The position numbers were made by a program, and so were the translations under genes. Under the pieces are notes generated by a model. It was given only the letters and a program-made list of their open reading frames with translations. It made no database searches and was not told the origin of the DNA. From NCBI GenBank assembly GCA_026984935.1, contig JALSRD010000064.1:1-51609 (forward strand): a stretch of 51,609 nt of DNA. Direction: 5' to 3'. Source of the DNA: Desulfobacterales bacterium. GTDB lineage: Bacteria; Desulfobacterota; Desulfobacteria; Desulfobacterales; JALSRD01. Numbering within the stretch: the first letter of the stretch is position 1; every line of letters starts with the position of its first letter. Shown here in pieces: positions 34,486 through 41,399 of this stretch.

Positions 34486-36387
34486 CTAGTCCGCCACAAT
34501 GGCATCGACCATGGCTTCGTACTGCTCCAGCGTCCAACCCTTGACGTCGATGGCATTTTCCGGGCAGACCGCCACACAAACTCCGCAACCGGTGCACAGG
34601 GCGGGGTTGACCTCCGCACGTTCGACCGACTGACCGTCAACCTCGACGGTCTGCATCACGATGGCGTCGACGGTGCAGGCCGCGACACAGGCGCCGTTTC
34701 CTTTGCAGCGCGAAAGATCTACCTGTGCCACAAAGGGATCCAACTCCACATATCCTTTGGAAAGCAAACTGGTAGCCTTGGCCGCCGCCGCCGCCGCCGC
34801 ATTGCAGGCCTCGCTGATGTCCATGGGCGCCTGGCAGGTTCCGGCCAGCAGGATACCGGTATTCGCCAACTCGACAGGCCGCAGCTTGGGATGTACCTCC
34901 TGCAGGAAACGGTCCGCCCCCACCGGCAGCTTCATCATATCCACCAGGTCGGCGATGCGGCTGGGCACCATGCCCACCGACAGCACCACCAGATCCACAT
35001 CGGCCGAAAGCGCTTCTCCGAAAGTCAGGGTGTCTTTGACAGTCACCCGCAAAGGGAAATTCCCCTTGGACAGCCGCTCCACCTGCGGCGGATCCTCGGG
35101 TTCATAGCGCAAAAACATCACATGGTTTTCGGAGGCGCGCTCGTAAAATTCCTCCTGGCCACGTCCGTAAGTGCGGATATCACGGTAGTACTCCAGAACA
35201 TGCGTTAACGGATAACGCTCACGTATCTCGCTGGCGGCCTGCAGCGTGGCAGCGCAGCAGGTCCGCGAGCAGTATTCGTTCAGGCCGCCGTCCGCATCGG
35301 GCTCGTGGATGCCCGGGATCTGGCGGCTGCCCACACAGTGTACCAGGGCCACACGGCGGATGGTCCGGCCGTTGATAGTCAGGGAGCGGCCCCGCGATTT
35401 TTCCTGCGACATGAACCGGATCAGCTGGGGCAGCGTGATGACTTCCGGGTTTTGGCCATAGCCGAATTCTCCGTCCCGCGGGGTATAGGTGGAAAATCCG
35501 GTGGCGAAAACGATCGCTCCGCTGTCCAGCACCTGTTCACTGGCGGTGGTCGGCACCTTGACCGCCAAAAAACCCGCAAAAGGCACAAAGCGGCCCGGCT
35601 TTTCACCCTTGGCTGCAACTTCCTGCAGCTTTTCGAGATCCGCCTGCGAGTCAGGCGGCTGGGTTTTCAGGGTGATTTTGAAATTGCCCACATAGCCTTC
35701 GGACTTGACGATGCGGCTGCAGGTGTAAACGCGGATGCGGGAATCCGCCATGACCTTTGCGGCCAAATCCTGAATCAGATCGGCAGCCCGTTCACCGGTG
35801 GGTACGATTCTTTCCAGGTTGGCGGCCTGGCCGCCGAGAAAAGGCGATTTTTCGATCAGCGCCACTTCGATACCGCGCTGGGCCAGGTCCAGTGCCGCCC
35901 GCAGGCCGGCAATGCCTCCGCCGATCACCGTTGCATGCCGGGCGGCATCCACCTTGATGGGGTCTAAAGCCTCCAGCTCCTTGGCCTTGGCTACGGCCGC
36001 AGTGACCAGCGAGGTGGCTTTGGCAGTCGCCGCTTCACCGTGGTGCACCCAGCTGACCTGCTCGCGGATGTTGGCGTGTTCGTACAGATAGGGGTTCATG
36101 TCGGCGCGCTTGATGGCCCCGCGGAAAGTGGTTTCGTGCAGGCTTGGTGCGCATGAGGCCACTACCACACGATTGATCTTGCCGCTTTTGATGTCTTCCT
36201 GGATCAGTTCCTGGCCGGGATCCGAACACATGAACATGTTGGTGTGCGCCACGGCAACACCGGGGACTTTTTCAAGGTTCTCCGCCACCTTTTTGACATC
36301 CACATGATCTGAAATATTGCCCCCGCAGTGGCAGATATAGACGCCGACCCTGGGCTCCTCCGTTTCCGCTGTCTTCTTCGTTGACAT
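34486..36387 (-). CDS. hdrA: HdrA-like iron-sulfur flavoprotein (633 aa)
   Basis: A full-length HdrA-type protein. The N-terminal segment has VGVYICHCGGNISDHVDV, then the FAD site (TVIGGGIAGLRAALDLAQRG), a central region with HCVGSRQ and YCSRTCCAATLQAA, and near the C-terminus two [4Fe-4S] motifs, CKGNGACVAAC and CTGCGVCVAVCP. HdrA in methanogens is the flavin that bifurcates electrons between ferredoxin and heterodisulfide; in sulfate reducers related QmoB and FlxABCD-HdrABC complexes do similar work. It follows a second HdrA-like gene and precedes the QmoC-like subunit. A run of seven alanines near residue 530 is a curiosity. Confidence 0.92.
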   Translation of the reverse strand: MSTKKTAETEEPRVGVYICHCGGNISDHVDVKKVAENLEKVPGVAVAHTNMFMCSDPGQELIQEDIKSGKINRVVVASCAPSLHETTFRGAIKRADMNPYLYEHANIREQVSWVHHGEAATAKATSLVTAAVAKAKELEALDPIKVDAARHATVIGGGIAGLRAALDLAQRGIEVALIEKSPFLGGQAANLERIVPTGERAADLIQDLAAKVMADSRIRVYTCSRIVKSEGYVGNFKITLKTQPPDSQADLEKLQEVAAKGEKPGRFVPFAGFLAVKVPTTASEQVLDSGAIVFATGFSTYTPRDGEFGYGQNPEVITLPQLIRFMSQEKSRGRSLTINGRTIRRVALVHCVGSRQIPGIHEPDADGGLNEYCSRTCCAATLQAASEIRERYPLTHVLEYYRDIRTYGRGQEEFYERASENHVMFLRYEPEDPPQVERLSKGNFPLRVTVKDTLTFGEALSADVDLVVLSVGMVPSRIADLVDMMKLPVGADRFLQEVHPKLRPVELANTGILLAGTCQAPMDISEACNAAAAAAAKATSLLSKGYVELDPFVAQVDLSRCKGNGACVAACTVDAIVMQTVEVDGQSVERAEVNPALCTGCGVCVAVCPENAIDVKGWTLEQYEAMVDAIVAD

Positions 36388-36457
36388 TGCCTATCTCCAG
36401 TTTGCTGAAAAATTTCCCGACTTGCCCGGAAACATACCGAAAGTCGGCGGCCTGCCG

Positions 36458-37762
36458 TCAGGCCGCTTTTGGATTTTCAAGGGCATTGAGATATTTGGAT
36501 GCCTCCATGGCCGCCGCGCCGGCTTCGGCAATGGTGTCGACAATATCCTTGGGGCCGATGGCCACACCGGCAGCAAAAACGCCCTCGATGCTTGTGACGG
36601 TGGGCGCCAGGCTGGGGATGGTGGATTTGATAAAGGCATCCGTATCACAGGCCACGTCACAAACGCCCGCCGGGTTCCAGTCCGGCACCATGCCCAGCGA
36701 CATGACCACCAGGTCATGTTCCCGTTCGACCACACCGCCATTGCCCTCCTGGTCTTCGTAGCGCAGCCGGACATACTGGTTGTCTGCCTGTTCGATTTTG
36801 GCGATCTTGGCCTTGACGAACTCGATGCCCATGGCCTTGGCATTCTGGAAGAACTGTTCATAGCCTTTCCCGAAAGCCCGGATATCCATGTAGTAGATGG
36901 TAATATCGGCCAGCGGCAAAGCGCCCGACAGCAGCATGGCCTGCTTGATGGCATACATACAGCAGACCCGTGAACAGTATGGTACTCCCAGGGTTTTGTC
37001 GCGGGAGCCGGCACACTGAACGTAGGCAATGGAATCCGGCTCCTTGCCGTCCGACGGTCGGATCACGCGCTGGTAGGGACCGTGGGGTGCCAGCAGCCGC
37101 TCCATGTCCAGCGAACTGATCAGGTTCTGGATTTTTCCGCCGCCGTACTGCGGTTTCTGATCCATGGGCGTCAGTTTGAATCCGGTGGCCAGAACAGCGG
37201 TTTTGGCACGGATCACAAAATCCTCGGGTTGCTGAAAATAATCCACCGCGCCCGTCGGGCAGACCTTGGCGCATTTGCCGCACAACGAGCAGTTTTCCAC
37301 GTCCATCAACGCGATTTGCGGTATGGCGTTTGAAAACGGTATGTAGATGGCCTTGCGGAAGTTAAAATTGCCTTCTTCGTGGTTGGGTACATACACCGGA
37401 CAACCATACTCGCACTGGCGGCAGCCGATACATTTGTCGGCATCCACATAGCGCGGCATCTGGGTGATGTCCGCCTTGATCTCCTGCCCGTCGCGTTTGA
37501 GCGAGGTCAGATCGCAGTATGTAAAAATGGAAATGTTCTCGTGGTGGGCGGATGCCGCCATCTTGGGCGTGGTGATGCAGCTGGCGCAGTCCAGCGTGGG
37601 GAACACCTTTGACAGCCGGATCATCTTGCCGCCGATGGTGGCGTCTTTCTCCACGATGGCCACCTTGAAATTCTGATCCGCAAGGTCCAATGCCGCCTGT
37701 AGTCCGGCAATACCGCCGCCAATCACAAGCGCGTCGAAATTCAACTCACGACTCGGTTCCAT
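36458..37762 (-). CDS. HdrA/QmoA-like flavoprotein with inserted ferredoxin domain (434 aa)
   Basis: A shorter HdrA-like protein: FAD site (ALVIGGGIAGLQAALDLAD), the HdrA cysteine motif TLDCASCITTPKM, an inserted ferredoxin domain (CIGCRQCEYGCPVYVPN and CSLCGKCAKVCPTGAVDYF), then QCAGSRD and YCSRVCCMYAIKQAM. It lacks the C-terminal ferredoxin of the 633-aa partner. The two resemble a QmoA/QmoB-like pair but with the iron-sulfur motifs distributed differently, since standard QmoA carries none. The ATG at 37762 has AGGAG upstream; a start 27 bases earlier is less likely. It lies between the MvhD-like and HdrA genes. Confidence 0.9.
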   Translation of the reverse strand: MEPSRELNFDALVIGGGIAGLQAALDLADQNFKVAIVEKDATIGGKMIRLSKVFPTLDCASCITTPKMAASAHHENISIFTYCDLTSLKRDGQEIKADITQMPRYVDADKCIGCRQCEYGCPVYVPNHEEGNFNFRKAIYIPFSNAIPQIALMDVENCSLCGKCAKVCPTGAVDYFQQPEDFVIRAKTAVLATGFKLTPMDQKPQYGGGKIQNLISSLDMERLLAPHGPYQRVIRPSDGKEPDSIAYVQCAGSRDKTLGVPYCSRVCCMYAIKQAMLLSGALPLADITIYYMDIRAFGKGYEQFFQNAKAMGIEFVKAKIAKIEQADNQYVRLRYEDQEGNGGVVEREHDLVVMSLGMVPDWNPAGVCDVACDTDAFIKSTIPSLAPTVTSIEGVFAAGVAIGPKDIVDTIAEAGAAAMEASKYLNALENPKAA

Positions 37763-37835
37763 GAAATTCTCCTGCACCCCCGCATGCAACCGGCACGCTG
37801 CCGGTCGGATCCGGGATTAGATTCGCCCGCAATGC

Positions 37836-38264
37836 TCAGGCCGCCTCTTTGTATTCCGGCGGTCCGAGCTCTTCAATCAACTTATTCATTTCGTTGACTT
37901 CCTTGAGAAAGGCCCGGTTGCAGACCGTACAGATGGCGGTCAGCCGCAGCCGGCGTATATCCAGGTTGTGGGCCTTCATCATCTGAAAGACATTGTCGAT
38001 GCGCTTGGCCAGGGCATGGTAGGCGCCCTCATACGGGCACTCCTCACCGCAGGACATGATGATAATTCCGCCGATACCCTTTCTAAAGCAGTCTATATAG
38101 AACTTTTCGGGAAACAGCACCGGCGCACGTACCCGCAGGATATAGGTATTCGCCGGATAGGGGGAATGCGCCTGGCCGACGGAATTGGCCCCCGGATACG
38201 CACAGCTTTCGGTGGCCAGAATCAGAATCTTTCCCTTATTGGAATTGGCTTTATCGGCTGACAT
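37836..38264 (-). CDS. MvhD/HdrD-delta-like iron-sulfur protein (142 aa)
   Basis: A stand-alone MvhD-type domain: ILILATESCAYPGANSVG, VRAPVLFPEKFYIDCFRKG, IIIMSCGEECPYEGAYHAL, and CTVCNRAFLKEVNEM. The cysteines ligate a [2Fe-2S] cluster that links HdrA to a hydrogenase or formate dehydrogenase in methanogens. In QmoB this domain is fused to the flavoprotein, while here it is separate. AAGG precedes the ATG. Together with the two HdrA-like proteins and the QmoC-like subunit it completes a plausible complex. No hydrogenase or dehydrogenase partner is encoded in the window. Confidence 0.9.
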   Translation of the reverse strand: MSADKANSNKGKILILATESCAYPGANSVGQAHSPYPANTYILRVRAPVLFPEKFYIDCFRKGIGGIIIMSCGEECPYEGAYHALAKRIDNVFQMMKAHNLDIRRLRLTAICTVCNRAFLKEVNEMNKLIEELGPPEYKEAA

Positions 38265-38431
38265 GATATCCTTATCCGTTTTTGGTTCGCCCTGCCGGCA
38301 ACGGGGTCGCCGGATCAGCCGGCAAATGCGCTTTCAAAATCCATTTTGCCTGTCACCCGCACTTTGATCAATGCAGCGACATGCTGCGCAATACCCCCCA
38401 CTCTGCCCGCAGGTATGCGTTTTTTCCTCAG

Positions 38432-38686
38432 TTACTTTTTGCGCCGCACGTAGTGTTTGTCATAACCGTCGGCTTCCAAAAATCCGAGGTATTCATGGCC
38501 GACTTTCTTAGCCCAGGCCTGCAGGTCCGTGCGTGTGCCCGAGTCGTTGGAAAAAATTTCCAGAACTTCGCCGACCTTGACTTTGCCGATGCCCTTCTTG
38601 GCTTCCAGCAGCGGTCCCGGACAGGCACTGCCCCTGGCGTCTACATTGCTTGCAAACTCGATGGTGCTCAAATCAACATCTGACAT
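38432..38686 (-). CDS. tusA: TusA/SirA-family sulfur carrier (84 aa)
   Basis: A canonical TusA: VDARGSACPGPLLEAKKGIGK with the CPxP motif whose cysteine carries the persulfide, then GEVLEIFSNDSGTRTDLQAWAKKVGHEYLGF. The length is typical. It probably takes sulfur from a desulfurase or rhodanese and passes it to DsrE proteins or to the Hdr-like complex encoded downstream. It lies 167 bp before the MvhD-like gene and 136 bp after the cysteine-less TusA-like gene. Confidence 0.93.
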   Translation of the reverse strand: MSDVDLSTIEFASNVDARGSACPGPLLEAKKGIGKVKVGEVLEIFSNDSGTRTDLQAWAKKVGHEYLGFLEADGYDKHYVRRKK

Positions 38687-38707
38687 GGTTTTCCTCCTTG
38701 GCTTAAC

Positions 38708-38757
38708 TGGTTGCTTGGGTTACTTGGGTTTATTGGGTTTATTGGGTTGCTCGGGTG
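38708..38757. repeat. 9-bp tandem repeat
   Basis: About five tandem copies of a 9-bp unit close to GGGTTTATT lie between the two tusA-like genes: (T)GGTTGCTT, GGGTTACTT, GGGTTTATT, GGGTTTATT, GGGTTGCTC. It lies in the leader of tusA on the minus strand (AATAAACCC units), so copy-number changes could alter translation spacing or RNA structure. Confidence 0.75.
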
Positions 38758-38822
38758 AAGGCAATTCTGTCAGCACCCATCTTTTATCCAGAAACCCCCT
38801 TGGTCTTTGGCCTTTAACCTTT

Positions 38823-39128
38823 TCATGGCAGCTGTGAAGATGAGCAGCCGCATTTTCCGGATTCTGCGGCCTGGCCGGATTTTTTCTTTATCAGGATCCG
38901 GCAGGCCTTCGCTTTGGCCACGGCAGTTTCAACCGTTTCCATGCTGATCAGTTCGTAGGAGGAGGCGGGCAGCACCTTGAACAGTGCCGCTGTGTCGGCC
39001 GGCTCTCCCCACAACACTTCCAGAATTTCTCCCACCTGGATCTCCCGAAAAGTCTGGCTGACTTTCAACAGGGTGAACGGAGTCAACAAACCCCGCAAAT
39101 CCAGTTTATGCGCGCTCTGGTTTTGCAA
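38823..39128 (-). CDS. TusA-like protein lacking the CPxP cysteine, with Cys-rich tail (101 aa)
   Basis: The fold matches TusA: KLDLRGLLTPFTLLKVSQTFREIQVGEILEVLW, but LTPF replaces the usual CPxP, so no persulfide can form at the normal position. A C-terminal tail with KCGCSSS offers two cysteines instead. I place the start at TTG 39128, with AAGG shortly upstream, because the longer ATG-type start at 39209 would lie upstream of the -24/-12 promoter at 39164-39179. It is the first gene of the Hdr/DsrE array. A scaffold, decoy or alternative sulfur acceptor role is possible. Confidence 0.75.
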   Translation of the reverse strand: MQNQSAHKLDLRGLLTPFTLLKVSQTFREIQVGEILEVLWGEPADTAALFKVLPASSYELISMETVETAVAKAKACRILIKKKSGQAAESGKCGCSSSQLP

Positions 39129-39163
39129 TGACCTTACCTTGCAACATGGTTTGCCCTGGTTTC

Positions 39164-39179
39164 TGCAAACATGGTGCCA
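39164..39179 (-). promoter_or_regulatory. Sigma-54 (-24/-12) promoter of the sulfur-transfer array
   Basis: The minus strand reads TGGCAC, five bases, TTGCA, a perfect match to the -24/-12 consensus with GG and GC at the right spacing. Transcription would start about 12 bp downstream (near 39153), 25 bp before the TTG start of the TusA-like gene. A sigma-54 activator is encoded divergently 190 bp away, which strongly supports function. Confidence 0.8.
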
Positions 39180-39319
39180 ATAGCGTCGCCGCCGGGACCA
39201 AATGCCCATAAGGCAACCGATGCTGAACCGGCCGGGGTGCTTTCCGGCAAAACGCTGTTCAAAAAAGTCTGAAAAATATCCCGCCGGTCAAAATTAGAGT
39301 TGCCCGTTAAATGTTAAAG

Positions 39320-39359
39320 TGTTAAAAATATGTTTTTAACAAATGTTTAAATTTTAACA
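39320..39359. promoter_or_regulatory. Palindromes, likely enhancer/operator for the sigma-54 activator
   Basis: TGTTAAAAA/TTTTTAACA (39320-39341, 4-bp centre) is a perfect 9-bp inverted repeat. TGTTTAAATTTTAACA (39344-39359) is a second, near-perfect site, and a half site (TGTTAAA) lies at 39312. They are about 165-205 bp upstream of the -24/-12 start point, normal for an upstream activating sequence, and immediately before the activator ATG at 39370, so they may also autoregulate it. TTGCCC (39300) with TAAAAA 17 bp later is a possible promoter for the activator. Confidence 0.6.
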
Positions 39360-39369
39360 TGGAGGCGGC

Positions 39370-40740
39370 ATGTTTGAACAGGAGCTGAACGCATACTGGA
39401 AAACCGTGGTCGATACCATTCAGGACGGCGTTATGATTGTCGATACGGCCGGCACCATTGTTTCCGCCAACCAGGCCTTTGAAGCCATTACTGGTTACAA
39501 ACCTTCTGAGATAATAGGCAAATCATGCTCTATTCTCAACTGTAACGGCTGCGAAGCGGCCCGTGAGAAAAACGATCCCCACTGGTGCCTGCTCTTTAAA
39601 CAGGGCCTGCTGAAAAAACAGCGCTGCGTCTTGATGCGTAAAGACGGAAGCTATCTGCACATTCTGAAAAATGCGTCCGTGCTGTGTGACACACGCGGCA
39701 AGGTCATGGGAGCCGTGGAAACCATGACCGACATTACCGAACTGCTGGACAGAGACACAAAGATCGAAGCCTTTCAGCGCGAACTGCGCGCCGAGGACAG
39801 CTTCCACGGCATCATCGGCACTTCCGCCGCCATGCAGCGCGTCTTCGATCTCATCACCAATGCCGCGCATTCGGATGCACCGGTGATCATTTTCGGTGAA
39901 AGCGGCACCGGCAAAGAACTGGTGGCAAGAGCCATTCACAAGAACGGCCCCCGCCGACAGCGCCCCTATATCAAGGTAAACTGCGCGGCTTTGAATGAAT
40001 CCCTGCTGGAGAGCGAACTCTTCGGGCATGTCAAAGGCGCCTTCACCGGAGCCTTCCAGACCCGCAAGGGGCGCTTCGAAGCGGCCGCCGGCGGGGATAT
40101 TTTCCTGGATGAAATCGGAGACCTGCCCCTTTCAACACAGGTCAAGCTGCTGCGCGTGCTCGAAGAACAGGTCATCGAACGTGTGGGGGATAACCGCCCC
40201 ATACACATCAACGTGCGTATCATTTCGGCTACCAACCGCGATCTCCCGCATCTCGTACGGCAGGGAGCTTTCCGCGAAGACCTGTTTTACCGCATCAACG
40301 TCATTCCCATTCACGTCCCCCCCCTGCGCGAGCGCATCGGCGACATCCCTGTCCTGGCGGAAACTTTTTTTCACAAGATCAGCCTCAAGAGCGATAAGCA
40401 TATCGGCGGAATCAGCCGCCCGGCCATGGAACTGCTCATGCGTTATCCCTGGCCCGGAAATGTGCGCGAACTCAAAAGCGCTTTCGAATATGCCTTTGTC
40501 ACCTGTCAGAACTCCTTGATTCAACCCATGGATCTGCCGCCAGGCATTCTGCAGTCCCCGCCGTCCGCAGCGCCGGCAAAAAAAAGATCAGATGACCGTA
40601 ATGAGATTAAAAAACAGGCACTTATAGAGGCTTTGCGAAAAACCAACGGCAATCAATCACGCGCCGCCGAGCTGCTGGGCATCTCCCGGGTTACGGTTTG
40701 GAACCGCATGAAACGCTATGGACTGCGTCCGGGAAGCTAA
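39370..40740 (+). CDS. Sigma-54-dependent transcriptional activator, PAS-AAA+-HTH (456 aa)
   Basis: PAS domain at about 8-125 containing a cysteine cluster (CSILNCNGCEAAREKNDPHWC region, residues about 57-77); AAA+ domain with Walker A GESGTGKE, the sigma-54-contact loop GAFTGA, Walker B DIFLDEIGDL and the arginine-finger region; and a C-terminal Fis-type helix-turn-helix (NQSRAAELLGISRVTVWNRM). There is no receiver domain, so it senses a signal directly. The PAS cysteines suggest a redox, sulfur or Fe-S input. GGAGG precedes the ATG. Divergent orientation and the -24/-12 sites on both sides make the Hdr/TusA array and the downstream transcript likely targets. Confidence 0.93.
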   Translation: MFEQELNAYWKTVVDTIQDGVMIVDTAGTIVSANQAFEAITGYKPSEIIGKSCSILNCNGCEAAREKNDPHWCLLFKQGLLKKQRCVLMRKDGSYLHILKNASVLCDTRGKVMGAVETMTDITELLDRDTKIEAFQRELRAEDSFHGIIGTSAAMQRVFDLITNAAHSDAPVIIFGESGTGKELVARAIHKNGPRRQRPYIKVNCAALNESLLESELFGHVKGAFTGAFQTRKGRFEAAAGGDIFLDEIGDLPLSTQVKLLRVLEEQVIERVGDNRPIHINVRIISATNRDLPHLVRQGAFREDLFYRINVIPIHVPPLRERIGDIPVLAETFFHKISLKSDKHIGGISRPAMELLMRYPWPGNVRELKSAFEYAFVTCQNSLIQPMDLPPGILQSPPSAAPAKKRSDDRNEIKKQALIEALRKTNGNQSRAAELLGISRVTVWNRMKRYGLRPGS

Positions 40741-40979
40741 GTTTTATATTCAGGGCCCTGCAAAAAGCAAACTCCCCCATCTGGTTGGCCTTCTGGCCCG
40801 GTTACAGCCTCGCGGCGGTCTTCATAATACGGCCGCCAGTAAAAGCCGACGTGCCTTGCAGCCGAACCAGAATCTACGCGTAATCCATGCGGCTTTCCCT
40901 TCTTGCCACGTCCCGAACGCACACCGTCGGGACAAACACAGCGATTGTTTTCGACTGCTACACGCGATACGTCAAAAGT

Positions 40980-40995
40980 TGGCATTTTAATTGCA
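40980..40995 (+). promoter_or_regulatory. Second sigma-54 (-24/-12) promoter
   Basis: TGGCAT, five bases, TTGCA: one mismatch from consensus in the -24 box, with invariant GG and GC correctly spaced. The expected start is near 41006. The only strong signal downstream before the terminator at 41077-41119 is non-coding structure, so it probably drives a short RNA. Confidence 0.65.
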
Positions 40996-41005
40996 GTTAC
41001 GAAAC

Positions 41006-41119
41006 GATAACAGCCGTGCAAGGGCAAACAGCTTGGCATTTACCTCCATCAAAGCAAAACTCCCACCCTTGCATCCGATCGGCCCTGCGGGAATTGGCCC
41101 GCAGGGCCGATCACTTTTT
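41006..41119 (+). ncRNA. Candidate sigma-54-dependent small RNA or attenuated leader (about 113 nt)
   Basis: Bounded by the -24/-12 promoter at 40980 and a strong intrinsic terminator. TGCAAGGG (41017-41024) and CCCTTGCA (41066-41073) pair perfectly, closing a loop in which TTTACCTCCATC (around 41040-41050) would be exposed. ACCTCC is complementary to Shine-Dalgarno sequences; for example CCTCCAT pairs with ATGGAGG in front of the activator gene at 39370. No start codon with a ribosome-binding site lies inside. It could instead be the attenuated leader of the flavoenzyme gene starting at 41400. The rest of the 660-bp gap (40741-40979) shows no gene. Confidence 0.5.
41077..41119 (+). terminator. 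Rho-independent terminator
   Basis: GATCGGCCCTGCGGG and CCCGCAGGGCCGATC form a perfect 15-bp stem with a 6-base loop, followed by AC and five T. It is the strongest terminator in the window on the plus strand. It ends the candidate small RNA and would also stop read-through from the activator gene. Confidence 0.88.
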
Positions 41120-41271
41120 CCGCCGATAAAATGCCGTCGCAACGATTTTTTAAAAACGTTACAAGAACGCCACCGCTACTCACGTAACGTATCGGACCCA
41201 CCGAAATCGGCGAACCAGGCTCCCGGTAAGGACCCTGTTTTTTCTTTACAGGGGCCGGTGGCACTGCTTTG

Positions 41272-41287
41272 TGGAACATCACCTGCA
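41272..41287 (+). promoter_or_regulatory. Weak third sigma-54-like promoter before the flavoenzyme gene
   Basis: TGGAAC, five bases, CTGCA keeps GG and GC at the correct spacing with two deviations. The start would be near 41299, about 100 bp before the ATG at 41400. The near-palindrome AACGATTTTTTAAAAACGTT (41141-41160) and the ACGTTAC/GTAACGT inverted repeat (41156-41190) lie 110-160 bp upstream, where an enhancer would be. Confidence 0.35.
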
Positions 41288-41399
41288 AAGTTCCGGCAGT
41301 CATAGCAATAGGTCGTTTAATGGTACGGTTCTTGAAGGAAAAGCTTCAGATGCACAAAGACTTGTTGTCCGTCAACCGCAACCTTCCAGGAGGCAAAAG

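Noticed and set aside
32879-37762. Canonical QmoABC of sulfate reduction
   Set aside because: No aprBA nearby, the MvhD domain is a separate protein, and the 434-aa flavoprotein carries Fe-S motifs that standard QmoA lacks.
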